Shown piece after piece: positions 35,021 through 43,440 of a stretch of 64,000 bases of DNA. Position numbers and translations under genes: made by a program. The DNA comes from Candidatus Obscuribacterales bacterium (GTDB lineage Bacteria; Cyanobacteriota; Vampirovibrionia; Obscuribacterales; Obscuribacteraceae): positions 593,519-657,518 of the forward strand of contig JAHBVO010000002.1 in the NCBI GenBank assembly GCA_019637435.1, written 5' to 3'. Below the pieces are notes generated by a model. It was not told where the DNA came from. It did not search any database and saw nothing but the letters and a program-made list of their open reading frames with translations. The stretch's first letter is position 1. Each line of letters starts with the position of its first letter.

Positions 35021-35374
35021 ATGGATACGGAGAAGACTCCTTATGTTGATGATGGCGGACGCAAAGTCATCATCATCGAGAGAGACTCCGGAATCGGATG
35101 GGCAGTGGCTTTCATTGTTCTTGCGATTGCAATCGGATTTGGCGTCATATTCTTTATGGATCAGCAATCCATGATTGAGTATAAAATCGAAAAAGCTGTT
35201 TTGAAGATGCAAAACGAAAACGTCGCGCAGGACGACGTGCCTGACATACAGATCCCGAGCAGAGCTGGACTGGTTAATCCTAGCGAGACAATTTGGAGCG
35301 CCGGCGAAGTAAAGACACCCGCAACCGATGTGGCGAGTAAATCGGCTTCCCTAAATGACTCTGTAACTCGTTAA
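35021..35374 (+). CDS. Small single-pass membrane protein
   Basis: 117 residues: a polar N-terminus, one membrane helix (GWAVAFIVLAIAIGFGVIFFM) and a Gln/Asp/Ser-rich outer part. CCAGGAGG lies 8 bases before ATG 35021, the same leader sequence as the gene at 34584. Not recognised. Confidence 0.7.
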   Translation: MDTEKTPYVDDGGRKVIIIERDSGIGWAVAFIVLAIAIGFGVIFFMDQQSMIEYKIEKAVLKMQNENVAQDDVPDIQIPSRAGLVNPSETIWSAGEVKTPATDVASKSASLNDSVTR

Positions 35375-35420
35375 TCCTGGCAATCACGTTGGAGATTGAA
35401 CCGCGCAATGTCAGGCTCTA

Positions 35421-36083
35421 CTAATCACCCATGTTTTTAGTGAAAAGATCGAGAACGTTAGCAACTTGCGACTGATACTCTTGAGGGTCGACAGGTTTGG
35501 TCATGAACGAGTTTGCAAAATGACCATAAGTTTTCCGAACATCCTGAGGGTTCGAGGAAGTCGTCAGGATGATTACAGGGATATGGCGCAGAACGTCGTT
35601 GCTCTTAATGTCGATGAGCAAATCGTAACCGCTGCGACCTCCGCGAAGGTTTAGATCTAAGAAAATGATGTCAGGCAGCTCATCCGAACTCGCCTCTTTT
35701 AATTTGTCTATTTTCTCCTGAGCTTTCTTGCCGTCTTCATAGACTTCTACGGTTGTTGGTAGAGCGGTAATCTTTGCCAGGCTTTGTTTAAATAAGAAGA
35801 CGTCGGGCTCGCTGTCCTCGACCAGCATGACTTTGATGGGCGGCTTTGCATCATCAGTGGCTTCTGCGGAAAGCATCAATTCTGAGATATTGGTGTTAAG
35901 TGCGTCGGCAATTCCTTTCAGGCTGTCGATGCTTATATTTTTGGAACCGCCTTCAATATTGTTGATGTAAGTCCGGTGGAGTCCGGCGCGCTCGGCAAGC
36001 TCCGTCTGCGATATTCCCATCGCTTCGCGACGCTTTCTTATAACTTTTCCTATCGCTCCGAGAAGGTCTGATGAACCGGCCAT
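35421..36083 (-). CDS. XRE helix-turn-helix plus receiver-domain regulator
   Basis: Residues 8-72 are a Cro/C1-type DNA-binding domain (RREAMGISQTELAERAGLHR, then YINNIEGG). Residues 83-210 are a response-regulator receiver with the acid pocket Glu89/Asp90 and phospho-acceptor Asp143 in IIFLDLNLRGG, plus Lys in FMTKPVDP. The order HTH first and receiver second is unusual, as most response regulators have the reverse. ATG 36083 has AAGGA 9 bases upstream. An 18-bp operator-like motif overlaps its -10 and is repeated before the divergent sigma factor, so it probably controls itself and that gene. Confidence 0.9.
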   Translation of the reverse strand: MAGSSDLLGAIGKVIRKRREAMGISQTELAERAGLHRTYINNIEGGSKNISIDSLKGIADALNTNISELMLSAEATDDAKPPIKVMLVEDSEPDVFLFKQSLAKITALPTTVEVYEDGKKAQEKIDKLKEASSDELPDIIFLDLNLRGGRSGYDLLIDIKSNDVLRHIPVIILTTSSNPQDVRKTYGHFANSFMTKPVDPQEYQSQVANVLDLFTKNMGD

Positions 36084-36117
36084 GGTCGCAATTCCTTATA
36101 TATGTGCGTGTTTCTTA

Positions 36118-36135
36118 TGTAGAGTATACCCTACA
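36118..36135. promoter_or_regulatory. Operator-like motif 1 (TGTAG-N8-CTACA) at the XRE-receiver promoter
   Basis: TGTAGAGTATACCCTACA. On the minus strand it overlaps a likely -10 (TATACT, complement of 36123-36128) with GTGACT as a weak -35 17 bases away. It is 35-52 bases before the regulator's start codon. Confidence 0.6.
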
Positions 36136-36276
36136 AAGCCCATACAGTCACTGTTTGTAGTTTAGAATCACCTGTTCCTGTATTGTAAAAACTGCTGATA
36201 CTCTCTCTCTGGTTACGCCTGGTTTCCTGCAGGTGAGTATCCGTGGGCTGTTGGGTTCATGTCTTATGTGTTGAAC

Positions 36277-36294
36277 TGTAGTTTGAATTCTACA
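36277..36294. promoter_or_regulatory. Operator-like motif 2 upstream of the sigma factor promoter
   Basis: TGTAGTTTGAATTCTACA, with the same arms and 8-base spacer as motif 1. It ends 6 bases before the -35 of the sigma factor promoter. Confidence 0.6.
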
Positions 36295-36300
36295 AAAACG

Positions 36301-36329
36301 TTGACACATGTATTCTCGTGTAGTATATT
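36301..36329 (+). promoter_or_regulatory. Sigma-70 promoter of the sigma factor gene
   Basis: TTGACA (36301-36306), 17 bases, TATATT (36324-36329): a consensus -35, ideal spacing and a near-consensus -10. Transcription should start near 36337, leaving a 5' leader of about 110 bases with a 7-bp hairpin (CGAATGG / CCATTCG, 36394-36413). Confidence 0.8.
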
Positions 36330-36336
36330 TAGTACA
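36319..36336. promoter_or_regulatory. Operator-like motif 3 on the -10 of the sigma factor promoter
   Basis: TGTAGTATATTTAGTACA: the left arm is identical to motifs 1 and 2 and the right arm differs by one base. It covers the -10 (36324-36329), in the same relation as motif 1 has to its promoter. Confidence 0.55.
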
Positions 36337-36447
36337 GTAAGCGGTTGGGGCAAGTAGGCTAAACCAATTACGGAATTAAGCGGAAGCCGAGAGCGAATGG
36401 GCGTATCCATTCGGTGGCTTTGCTGCGAACATCCCAGGAGGTCAGTT

Positions 36448-37428
36448 ATGTCAGCGCTAAGCGGAAAGCGTTATGTTGAAGATTATAATGAACAGAACGA
36501 GTTCAATTCTTCTGAAAGCGCAGTCGTTCCATTCTCGCGAACTCACGCCGATGATATCGAGCATGCGTCCAACGTGCGAGTTTTCGACAAAAGAAAAAAT
36601 CATCAGCCCGTTAAGAGCTACATGGACACTATCGGGCACATCAAAGCGCTTTCGGTAGAAGAAGAGAGAGAGCTCGTTGTGTTAGCAAAGAAGGGTGATC
36701 AGCGCGCGCGAAACGTCCTGACTCTTGCTAATTTAAAGTTGGTGGCATCTATCGCAAAACGGTATGAAGACCGCGGCCTTCCCATGATCGATTTGTTACA
36801 GGAAGGCAGTATTGGTTTGATGTCTGCCGTGAAAAAATTCGACCCTCAACTCGGTCATCGATTCTCAACTTACGCCGCATGGTGGATCAGAGAAGCAATC
36901 ACTCGCGCTCTGTCGAACAAGTCTAGAGTAGTTCGACTACCTGTTCATCTGAATGAATTGATGACGAAGGTACGTCGTGTACGCAGCTCGCTAGCAGTAA
37001 AGTACGGTCGTCAGCCTACCACTCAAGAAATTGCCGACGATCTGCAAGAGAGCCTGGAGAAAGTTGAAAAGGCGCTAAACAGCTCTCAGCCATGTTTGTC
37101 GCTCGATCAAAAAGTTTCCACTGCCGACGACGAGGGTTGCACTCTTGGTGAAACCATCATGGATGAAGACGGAGCGACGCCAGTCGATGAGGCCGATACT
37201 CACTATGTTTCTTCGCAGATCAGCACGCTGCTTTCGAACTTGAACGAGAAGGAGCGTAAGGTCGTTAGAATGAGATTCGGACTCGGCACTGGTGAAGAGA
37301 AATCGCTCAGAGAGATCAGTGCAGAGATGGGTCTCACTCGCGACCAAGTCGGAAAAATCTCGTGCCTCGCAATGAGAAAGCTCAAAAAGTTAGCCCGGAG
37401 AGAAGAGTTTGAAGGCTATCTCGCCTGA
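36448..37428 (+). CDS. RNA polymerase sigma factor, sigma-70 family (RpoD/group 2 type)
   Basis: All core regions are present: 1.2 (VKSYMDTIGHIKALSVEEER), 2.1-2.4 (NLKLVASIAKRYEDRGLPMI, DLLQEGSIGLMSAVKKFDP, FSTYAAWWIREAITRAL), 3 (GRQPTTQEIADDL) and 4 (LNEKERKVVRMRFGLG, SLREISAEMGLTRDQVGKI). Region 1.1 is missing and the N-terminal 50 residues are short and polar, so a non-essential group 2 factor is more likely than the housekeeping one. The start is ATG 36448 with a perfect AGGAGG 6 bases before. Its promoter carries two operator-like motifs shared with the divergent XRE-receiver gene. Confidence 0.93.
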   Translation: MSALSGKRYVEDYNEQNEFNSSESAVVPFSRTHADDIEHASNVRVFDKRKNHQPVKSYMDTIGHIKALSVEEERELVVLAKKGDQRARNVLTLANLKLVASIAKRYEDRGLPMIDLLQEGSIGLMSAVKKFDPQLGHRFSTYAAWWIREAITRALSNKSRVVRLPVHLNELMTKVRRVRSSLAVKYGRQPTTQEIADDLQESLEKVEKALNSSQPCLSLDQKVSTADDEGCTLGETIMDEDGATPVDEADTHYVSSQISTLLSNLNEKERKVVRMRFGLGTGEEKSLREISAEMGLTRDQVGKISCLAMRKLKKLARREEFEGYLA

Positions 37429-37459
37429 GGACTCAGCCTGAGAGAGAGAGAAATCAGAT

Positions 37460-37495
37460 GCCCGCGACTGCTTACACGGATGGCAGTTAGCGGGC
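37460..37495 (+). terminator. Hairpin after the sigma factor gene, probable terminator
   Basis: GCCCGC-G-ACTGC pairs with GCAGT-TA-GCGGGC (11 pairs with an internal bulge). It lies 30 bases after the stop. No good T-run follows, so termination may be factor-dependent. The remaining 250 bases before the next gene hold nothing I can support. Confidence 0.45.
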
Positions 37496-37750
37496 GACTG
37501 ATTTGTGAGCGTTCGCCGGAAATTGACAGTCAGACTAGTTTTGAACAGATCTTTGAACATGCTGCATAAAACCGTTCAAAACTTCGAAACAGTTTTTGCT
37601 GTCCCGCTCAACTGCCCAATCGCCAGCACCTGATGTAGTGGTGTTGTGATCGGAAGTCGTGTAAATCAGCACAGAGTCAGCCGCTCTGCGCTATATATCC
37701 AGTGTCAAGGGTTACATAATGATACCAACGGTAGTGTCTTGGAGGTAAAG

Positions 37751-38143
37751 ATGGTTTTCTTAATTAGACTGGTTCTGCTAGCACTAGCGTTCCAATTCAT
37801 TCTGCCTATGATTCCTGGAATCCAGGTACATGGCGGCTTTGTGACATCCTTGCTCCTGGCTCTGATGTTCTCCATTTTGGGCGTTGTCGTAAGTTGGGTC
37901 GCTGCGCTTATCACTGCATTCCTCGCGATAGGAACGCTGGGGCTGGCGCTGATCGTCCTAATACCACTGTGGCTGGTCGGCTTTTGGCTTCTTCCAGCAT
38001 ACACATTGATGTTGACTTCAGACATGATGCCAACTTATCTCAGCGTAGCCGGTTGGACTCCAGCCATCCTCGGCGGTTTGCTCACGCTGATTATTGGTAT
38101 TGCCACCGATTCTGATAACTTCAGGAAATCGAGAGCTGTATAG
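37751..38143 (+). CDS. Phage holin family 4-like membrane protein
   Basis: 130 residues with four hydrophobic helices: MVFLIRLVLLALAFQFILP, LLLALMFSILGVVVSWVAAL, LALIVLIPLWLVGFWLLPAY and WTPAILGGLLTLIIGIA. The pattern matches the 'holin 4 superfamily' membrane proteins, which are common in bacterial chromosomes and mostly have no phage role. Start ATG 37751 has GGAGG 4-5 bases upstream. A clear terminator follows. Confidence 0.75.
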   Translation: MVFLIRLVLLALAFQFILPMIPGIQVHGGFVTSLLLALMFSILGVVVSWVAALITAFLAIGTLGLALIVLIPLWLVGFWLLPAYTLMLTSDMMPTYLSVAGWTPAILGGLLTLIIGIATDSDNFRKSRAV

Positions 38144-38197
38144 ACTAATTTAGAAACAGTATCGAGCCAAGTTTGACGTTATGTTCGGGATCCATAG

Positions 38198-38223
38198 AGA
38201 GCTGCATGTATGCAGCTCTTTTT
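38198..38223 (+). terminator. Rho-independent terminator
   Basis: AGAGCTGCAT-GT-ATGCAGCTCT (38198-38219) followed by TTTTG. It lies about 55 bases after the holin-like gene. Confidence 0.85.
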
Positions 38224-38364
38224 GTTTCAATAGAATGGACCCTGGTTGCTTAGCACTTTACGCTCACTGACATACACTCATACACAAATACGACAAAAGC
38301 TGAAGTAGCGACCAAGTCCTCACTTTCTTCGTCACCGTTTCCGAGCATTCATTCATGTGCACAT

Positions 38365-38406
38365 AAATGCGAGAGGAGACGCCAATCGGCTTCTCCTCTT
38401 GCATTT
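38365..38406. repeat. 15-bp hairpin between convergent genes
   Basis: AAATGCGAGAGGAGA (38365-38379) pairs with TCTCCTCTTGCATTT (38392-38406), with one G-U pair and a 12-base loop. It lies between convergent genes and lacks a T-run. It may act as a two-way terminator or as the end of a small RNA. Confidence 0.45.
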
Positions 38407-38517
38407 GGGCGGGGTATATTTGTTGTGTATTCGCTATCGTTGCGATTTTTGGTCCGGATATGGTCGACTTTTTAGTGAATGACCCTTAACAGACGCACCG
38501 CATGTGGTATCGGTTGG

Positions 38518-38772
38518 TTAAACTCTGGAGCGTCCGATCAGTGACATCAAGAAGATCAGAAGTGCCGAGCCGAGAATTGCCGGGAGAAGCGAAACGCCTG
38601 CTAGAGCCGGTCCAACAGAACCCATCAGGGCACCACCAATCCAGGCACCAATAACACCTACGACAACAGCGGCGAGAAATCCACCAGGAATTCGTCCCGG
38701 CGCGATATAGTCAGCGATACCTGCGCAGACCGCTGCAACCAGACAGTAGAACAAAAATCCTAGTATACTCAT
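38518..38772 (-). CDS. GlsB/YeaQ/YmgE-family stress membrane protein
   Basis: 84 residues with three hydrophobic segments and the family's glycine pattern: ADYIAPGRIPGGFLAAVVVG, VIGAWIGGALMG and PAILGSALLIFLMSLIG. Members are small inner-membrane proteins linked to stress. GGAGG lies 4 bases before the start. Confidence 0.88.
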   Translation of the reverse strand: MSILGFLFYCLVAAVCAGIADYIAPGRIPGGFLAAVVVGVIGAWIGGALMGSVGPALAGVSLLPAILGSALLIFLMSLIGRSRV

Positions 38773-38904
38773 AACGCCTCCAGTAATGTGGTTTGAACGT
38801 GCCTTAACGAGTGTTTAGTAGCACTGTCGTTGCAAACCGTTGCCGGATGTAGGCGTCCTTAGTCGCTGAAGCGGCGCTCTCTAAGGCGTTTTCCGCCGTA
38901 GCTC

Positions 38905-39783
38905 CTATGGGTTATTCGCTGGATTGGAATAATTTCTATCCCGCGACTGACCCATATCCTGGTTGTGGTTAGTGTAGTATTTCGGTCCCCAGTTTTTCTC
39001 ACCGGCCTCCCAGCGTCCCCTCATCTCCTTATAAATCACATCGCGCTGTTCATACAATTTGCGCCGAAGAGTGGCGTCCTGGCGCTGTTCTCGGGGAAGC
39101 ATGTCGACAGCATTTGCGAACCACTTATTGGCTTTTTCGCGAAATAACGAATCGCTGCCTTTCTCTTTGCCAACCCATTTAACGCGAATGATTTCGACAT
39201 CCTCGTCGGCAGGTGGTTTCGGTTTCTTCGGTCTATATGTCTGCATCTTACTGCTGTCGTTAACCTGGTTGCGAATGCTTCTGCAAATCGCGTCCAGTTT
39301 CGATTTCACCTCTTCATCCGGTGCGCCTGATTTGACGGCATTTTCCATGTCGTCCCAGACGGGTATATATGCGCCCAAACCGACGCCGCGTTCTCTGGCC
39401 GTCAGCAGCCATTTTCTAACGTTCTTCCGATCCGTCTCATAAGGTCCCGGAGAGGCTTCGCTCGGCTCAAGTGTTGATGCCGCAGAAGATGTGCTCGCAG
39501 GCGACCCTGCTTTAGCTGGTGTTGCAGCGGTCGGCTCCGCATAAGGTTGGTGAACCTGTGAGCCTGTCGGAGAGGTCACTGGTGATGTCGAAGGCTTTGT
39601 CGCAGAGGTCGACACTTCACCGTTGAGTTTGGTTTCCGTGGGAGGAGCCAACGGAGCGCTTGGTGGGACCGCGGGAAAGCTCGTGCTTTGCGGTTTCGGC
39701 ACATCTGTGACTTCGGCGGTCGCGGCGTAGGCCGGAGCGCATGCGAGAGAAAGGATGAGCGCAAGGTTTCTGGCTTTTCTCAT
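38905..39783 (-). CDS. Secreted protein of unknown function
   Basis: A signal peptide (NLALILSLACAPAYAATA) is followed by about 100 residues rich in Pro/Ser/Thr/Ala and then a charged, helix-rich domain of 160 residues (TARERGVGLGAYIPVWDDME; MRGRWEAGEKNWGPKYY). ATG 39783 starts the signal; a TTG at 39795 would add 4 residues. The gene begins 55 bases after the thioredoxin-fold gene, so it may belong to the ABC operon. Not recognised. Confidence 0.65.
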   Translation of the reverse strand: MRKARNLALILSLACAPAYAATAEVTDVPKPQSTSFPAVPPSAPLAPPTETKLNGEVSTSATKPSTSPVTSPTGSQVHQPYAEPTAATPAKAGSPASTSSAASTLEPSEASPGPYETDRKNVRKWLLTARERGVGLGAYIPVWDDMENAVKSGAPDEEVKSKLDAICRSIRNQVNDSSKMQTYRPKKPKPPADEDVEIIRVKWVGKEKGSDSLFREKANKWFANAVDMLPREQRQDATLRRKLYEQRDVIYKEMRGRWEAGEKNWGPKYYTNHNQDMGQSRDRNYSNPANNP

Positions 39784-39838
39784 GGTTAAACTCAAAAAGT
39801 GGAGACTCTGAATTCTTTATACCTTGAGATGCCTGTTT

Positions 39839-40513
39839 CTAAAAGTGGGACCTGGAACTGCAATTTTGTGTGTGCTCATTCCAGCTGATACTTCGGATCT
39901 TTGTGGCGCGACTCTTCAAATCCAGAGTGTGGAGGGCGCGACTGAGAAATCTGTAGGTAGTGAGAGATGAGCAATTGCCGACAAGAGTTGCTGCAGTCTC
40001 GCCCTCGCTGTCGACTATAACCAGTGTGGGAAACGCAAATATGCGAAATTTCTTCTGGAGGTCGGTTACAAGACGCGGGTTTTTGCCAAGCTCTTTCAAT
40101 CTGTCTGTGACGCGGACCGGCATGAAGTGCTCATCTATGAGTTTATCAACCTGCGCGTTGCTAAGCGAGGTGCTTTCCATCTTTTTGCAAGGGTCGGACC
40201 ATGGTGCGTAAAACTCGTAAAGAACAAACTTGTTTTGTGCGCGGCTTGCGGAAAGCACTTTCTCAATTTCTCGCATGCTGTCGGGTGAAACATCCAGCAC
40301 CGGCGGAGGTACGAATTCCTGTCTGCTTAGCGCCGCGGATGAATTTAAAGGCACCATCTCCTGCCATTGTACCGATTCACTTGGTGCTTGCCGCGTCGAC
40401 GTTTGCGCTAGACTGACGCCCGTCTCTATCAAGCGAGCACAGAGTAAAACTGCGGCTATCACGACCAGTGCCCGAGGCATGTCGGAAGTCGATCGTTCTC
40501 TAGTTTGTTCCAT
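39839..40513 (-). CDS. Exported thioredoxin-fold protein with WSDPC active site
   Basis: A signal or anchor (ALVVIAAVLLCARLIETGVSLA) precedes a thioredoxin-like domain of the DsbD-gamma/thioredoxin_7 kind: FVLYEFYAPWSDPCKKM, the cis-Pro block FAFPTLVIVDSEG, and the closing helix. The normal WCxxC is WSDPC, so the first, nucleophilic Cys is Ser and one Cys is left. Disulfide exchange in the normal way is not expected. The start is ATG 40513 with GGAG 9 bases before; it overlaps the end of the ABC permease gene by 14 bases, so expression is coupled to the transporter. Confidence 0.78.
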   Translation of the reverse strand: MEQTRERSTSDMPRALVVIAAVLLCARLIETGVSLAQTSTRQAPSESVQWQEMVPLNSSAALSRQEFVPPPVLDVSPDSMREIEKVLSASRAQNKFVLYEFYAPWSDPCKKMESTSLSNAQVDKLIDEHFMPVRVTDRLKELGKNPRLVTDLQKKFRIFAFPTLVIVDSEGETAATLVGNCSSLTTYRFLSRALHTLDLKSRATKIRSISWNEHTQNCSSRSHF

Positions 40514-41288
40514 AGAAAAACTCCCGTTTGTTTGTCGTCGCAATGGCGAAAGCCAGGTATAGTGAAACTGCGGAGCCATAGGCAATAAGGGGTGCAAGAC
40601 TGAAAGCCTTTGTGCTGATCAAGTCATAGACATTCACCGTCGGTAGTATCAAGTCTGCTATGTAGGTTGACACCGACAGCATAAACTTAGTTGCCTCCAT
40701 CGACAGGTCCCCTCCAACGCTCATGCCTGCGACGCTGACAGGAGGGATGGTTTGACCGGCGAGCCAGATGTAGAAGGACAGAATTGCCACTATCTGGAAG
40801 GCTGGATTTCGATTCAGCATCGTCAGTATCATGGCTGCGGAAATTAGTCCTGCGTCAAGGAATCGTTCAACGATCATGCTGAGTACTGCTGAGGCGGTTA
40901 TCGCTTCGCCAAATCCGAATCCGATTGCGCAAATAATTATGTTTTGCAGCGCGGCGAAACCGCCTCCGATCATCGTTATCACGAGCCACTTGCTAAGCAC
41001 GTACTCCGAGCGCGTAATCGGTCTCGTGAATATGAGTGGCAAATACTCTCCGCCTCTGCCCTGAGTCGCGCTATTACCTGCCAGTCCGAGACAAAGCACC
41101 ATGAGAACGAAGGCAACGCCGACTTTTCCGGTTAGCATCTCGAAGGTTTGAGAATCCGCCGCCCCGTGAAACATTGAAGCGACCTTCATGCCAATCGGCA
41201 TTACGAAACCGAGCATCGCCACGTACAAGAGCTTCAGAGGATCAAGGCAAGCAGACATTGCTGTAAATTGCATAATTGTCCTATTCAT
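40500..41288 (-). CDS. ABC-2 type transporter permease
   Basis: 262 residues with about six hydrophobic helices (LLYVAMLGFVMPIGMKVASM, VGVAFVLMVLCLGLAG, WLVITMIGGGFAALQNIIIC and more) and the TRPITRSEYVLSKW motif near the second helix, common in NosY/ABC-2 permeases. The start is ATG 41288, overlapping the ATPase stop by 8 bases. It ends inside the thioredoxin-fold gene. Substrate unknown. Confidence 0.82.
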   Translation of the reverse strand: MNRTIMQFTAMSACLDPLKLLYVAMLGFVMPIGMKVASMFHGAADSQTFEMLTGKVGVAFVLMVLCLGLAGNSATQGRGGEYLPLIFTRPITRSEYVLSKWLVITMIGGGFAALQNIIICAIGFGFGEAITASAVLSMIVERFLDAGLISAAMILTMLNRNPAFQIVAILSFYIWLAGQTIPPVSVAGMSVGGDLSMEATKFMLSVSTYIADLILPTVNVYDLISTKAFSLAPLIAYGSAVSLYLAFAIATTNKREFFYGTN

Positions 41289-42237
41289 TATTTGCTTCAC
41301 CTCCTGATTCGCCTTTGAACAATTGCTCGAGGCGCATGCGTTCGGGAACGGCTTCCTCGACAGGAACGCCTCGCGCAACCAACTCCTTGATAAGACCCGT
41401 AGCCGCGTGGTGATCTCTGACGCGGAACCGTCCCCACTCGTGGTGGCATTCGGTCAATACAGATTGAGAGAGGTTGGCCGCCTCTTGTACAATCGCACCA
41501 AGCGAGCCGTTGAGAAGGTTCTCACTCCAGCGGACGTACATCATATAGTCGGTGATATTTCCGCCTTTGATTGTTTCAATTGACGCGATTTTACCCTGGC
41601 GAATGAACGCAACGCGGTCGCAGAGTCTCTCTACTTCATCTAACTGGTGCGAGTTTATAATTGCAGTAATGCCGCTATCACGCATGTTCTTTATGATGTT
41701 TCTAACTACAGCCACTCCGGTTGGATCTAATCCCAGAGTGGGTTCGTCTAGCAGAGCCAGTTTAGGTTTCCCGATTAGAAGTTGTGCCAGGTTTAGCCGC
41801 TGCAGCATTCCTCTGGAGTAAGTGCGAAGACGCCGGTCCCATGCCGAGCGCGCCAGTTCGACCATCTCGAGCGCCTCCTCGATGTCTCGCTTTTGGGTTC
41901 TCGAATCTCTCCCGGCTAAACCATGATGATATTGAAGAAATTGTCGTCCGGTCATCCAGTGCTCAAAGTCTGAGCGTTCCGGTACATAGCCTGTCTCTTT
42001 CCGGACAGAGACATAGTCTGCCGGTCGCCCCAGTATGCGAATAGTCCCGGAGTCAGGTTTGAGAAGCGCGAGTAGGCACCCGATCAAAGTCGTCTTGCCT
42101 GCTCCGTTGGGACCGATTAAACCAAAAATCTCGCCTTTGGCAACGGAGAAGCTTATGCCATCAAGCGCACAAGTGTTGCCACCCTTGTATGTCTTGCGAA
42201 GCTCATTGACCTCGACGGCGGTTTCGTCTTGATTCAT
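41281..42237 (-). CDS. ABC transporter ATP-binding protein
   Basis: Walker A is GLIGPNGAGKTTLIG, the signature region is TYSRGMLQRLNLAQLL, Walker B is KLALLDEPTLGLDP, and the switch His lies in IINSHQLDEVERLCD. The C-terminal 90 residues are the extra domain often seen in NatA/CcmA-type ATPases. It pairs with the overlapping ABC-2 permease. ATG 42237 has AGAGGA 8-9 bases before it. Confidence 0.93.
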   Translation of the reverse strand: MNQDETAVEVNELRKTYKGGNTCALDGISFSVAKGEIFGLIGPNGAGKTTLIGCLLALLKPDSGTIRILGRPADYVSVRKETGYVPERSDFEHWMTGRQFLQYHHGLAGRDSRTQKRDIEEALEMVELARSAWDRRLRTYSRGMLQRLNLAQLLIGKPKLALLDEPTLGLDPTGVAVVRNIIKNMRDSGITAIINSHQLDEVERLCDRVAFIRQGKIASIETIKGGNITDYMMYVRWSENLLNGSLGAIVQEAANLSQSVLTECHHEWGRFRVRDHHAATGLIKELVARGVPVEEAVPERMRLEQLFKGESGGEANNE

Positions 42238-42506
42238 TCAGGATGTCCTCTGGGCATTCCTGGCACGCGTGGCGTTGTGCGGTTGATCGCAAGCGCGACG
42301 GCGCCAATGGGAATGCCCATTAGTAAGAGGGAAGTGTCCGGCTCACCCCACAGTACGCATTTTTCTCGTCCGAAACACTGGGGTGATCCCTGAGTATCTA
42401 CCCGGGATCACTTTGAATGTTGTCCGATTCAAGGTGTATGGGTTAAAATTCCTCAGTTTAATCTCAGGAGCCAGCCGCTTTCGCCTCCTGATCTTTACGG
42501 ATATAA

Positions 42507-43346
42507 ATGACCGCAGGTATAAGAAGACTTGATAAGCTGATGCCACCGAATCCGGTGCGGCTCTTACTTGTCTTCGCTCCAGCCATGATGCTGGCGATGG
42601 TCTTGCTGTGCGCTGCCGGCACGAAAACGCCAGCCCATCAATTCTGTGACGATGGTGACAAAGCTGCCAGTGTCGGTCGTTATGATGAGGCTATTTCCTT
42701 CTATAACAAGGCTATAAAGGCGGATGCTGGGCTCAGCCGAGCTTATTTAAATCGTGGGATCGCATACGATAATCTGGACAAGTTTGATTTAGCGCTGAAA
42801 GACTTTGATAAGGCGCTTGAGCTATGTCCTCCGAATGATAAGTTTCGCCAGGAGTTCTACTACAATCGCGGTATGTGCCTGCATCGACTGGGTCGTTTCA
42901 ACGATGCGATAAAGGACTATGATGCTGCGATAAAGCTTCAGAAGGATGCGAGCTTTCACTTTATGCGCGGTAAGAGTCATCGCTCTGCGGGCAGTCCGGG
43001 CAAGGCTGTGAGCGATTTTGACATCGCCGCTTCGAAAGCTGAGGGTGATGATCGGGCGATGAGCTTATTTCACCGGGGGCTAGCGTATCGGGATCTTGGC
43101 CGAAATGATAAAGCGCTCGACGATTTTACCCTGGCGATAGCGAATTTCGAGCAGGGCTATGATGGTAAAGATTCCATGCAATTGAAAGGTTCAAAACATA
43201 ACCTCCCGGCTGCGTACTGGGAGCGCGGGCATCTTTACGAGAAGCTAGGCAAGAAAGAACTAGCTGCTAAGGATTTGAAGAAAGCCGATGAATTTCATTA
43301 CAGGCCGGATATCGAACACCGCCTACCGGTTCCGGTCGCGCACTAG
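42507..43346 (+). CDS. Membrane-anchored TPR protein
   Basis: An N-terminal hydrophobic segment (LLLVFAPAMMLAMVLLCAAG) anchors or exports the protein. Four to five tetratricopeptide repeats follow, with the typical (Y/A)-x-x-A-I-x-x-(Y/F)-x-x-A-I pattern: RYDEAISFYNKAIKAD, KFDLALKDFDKALELC, RFNDAIKDYDAAIKLQ, RNDKALDDFTLAIANF. TPRs bind partner proteins. ATG 42507 has a weak ribosome site. It is similar in build to the gene at 51943. Confidence 0.85.
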   Translation: MTAGIRRLDKLMPPNPVRLLLVFAPAMMLAMVLLCAAGTKTPAHQFCDDGDKAASVGRYDEAISFYNKAIKADAGLSRAYLNRGIAYDNLDKFDLALKDFDKALELCPPNDKFRQEFYYNRGMCLHRLGRFNDAIKDYDAAIKLQKDASFHFMRGKSHRSAGSPGKAVSDFDIAASKAEGDDRAMSLFHRGLAYRDLGRNDKALDDFTLAIANFEQGYDGKDSMQLKGSKHNLPAAYWERGHLYEKLGKKELAAKDLKKADEFHYRPDIEHRLPVPVAH

Positions 43347-43440
43347 GCACCAATTGCGGTGGCGATGCGATTAGTAGGAGAGACTTTCGAGGCGCGTTTA
43401 GCTGTGCTCCAAGATTATGGTGCAACCACGCGTGGTGCCC

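Noticed and set aside
37751..38143. Prophage remnant, from the holin-like gene
   Set aside because: No other phage genes nearby; proteins of this family are common outside phages.
39839..40513. A second selenoprotein in the thioredoxin-fold gene (Ser in place of Cys)
   Set aside because: The codon is TCC, an ordinary Ser, not TGA.
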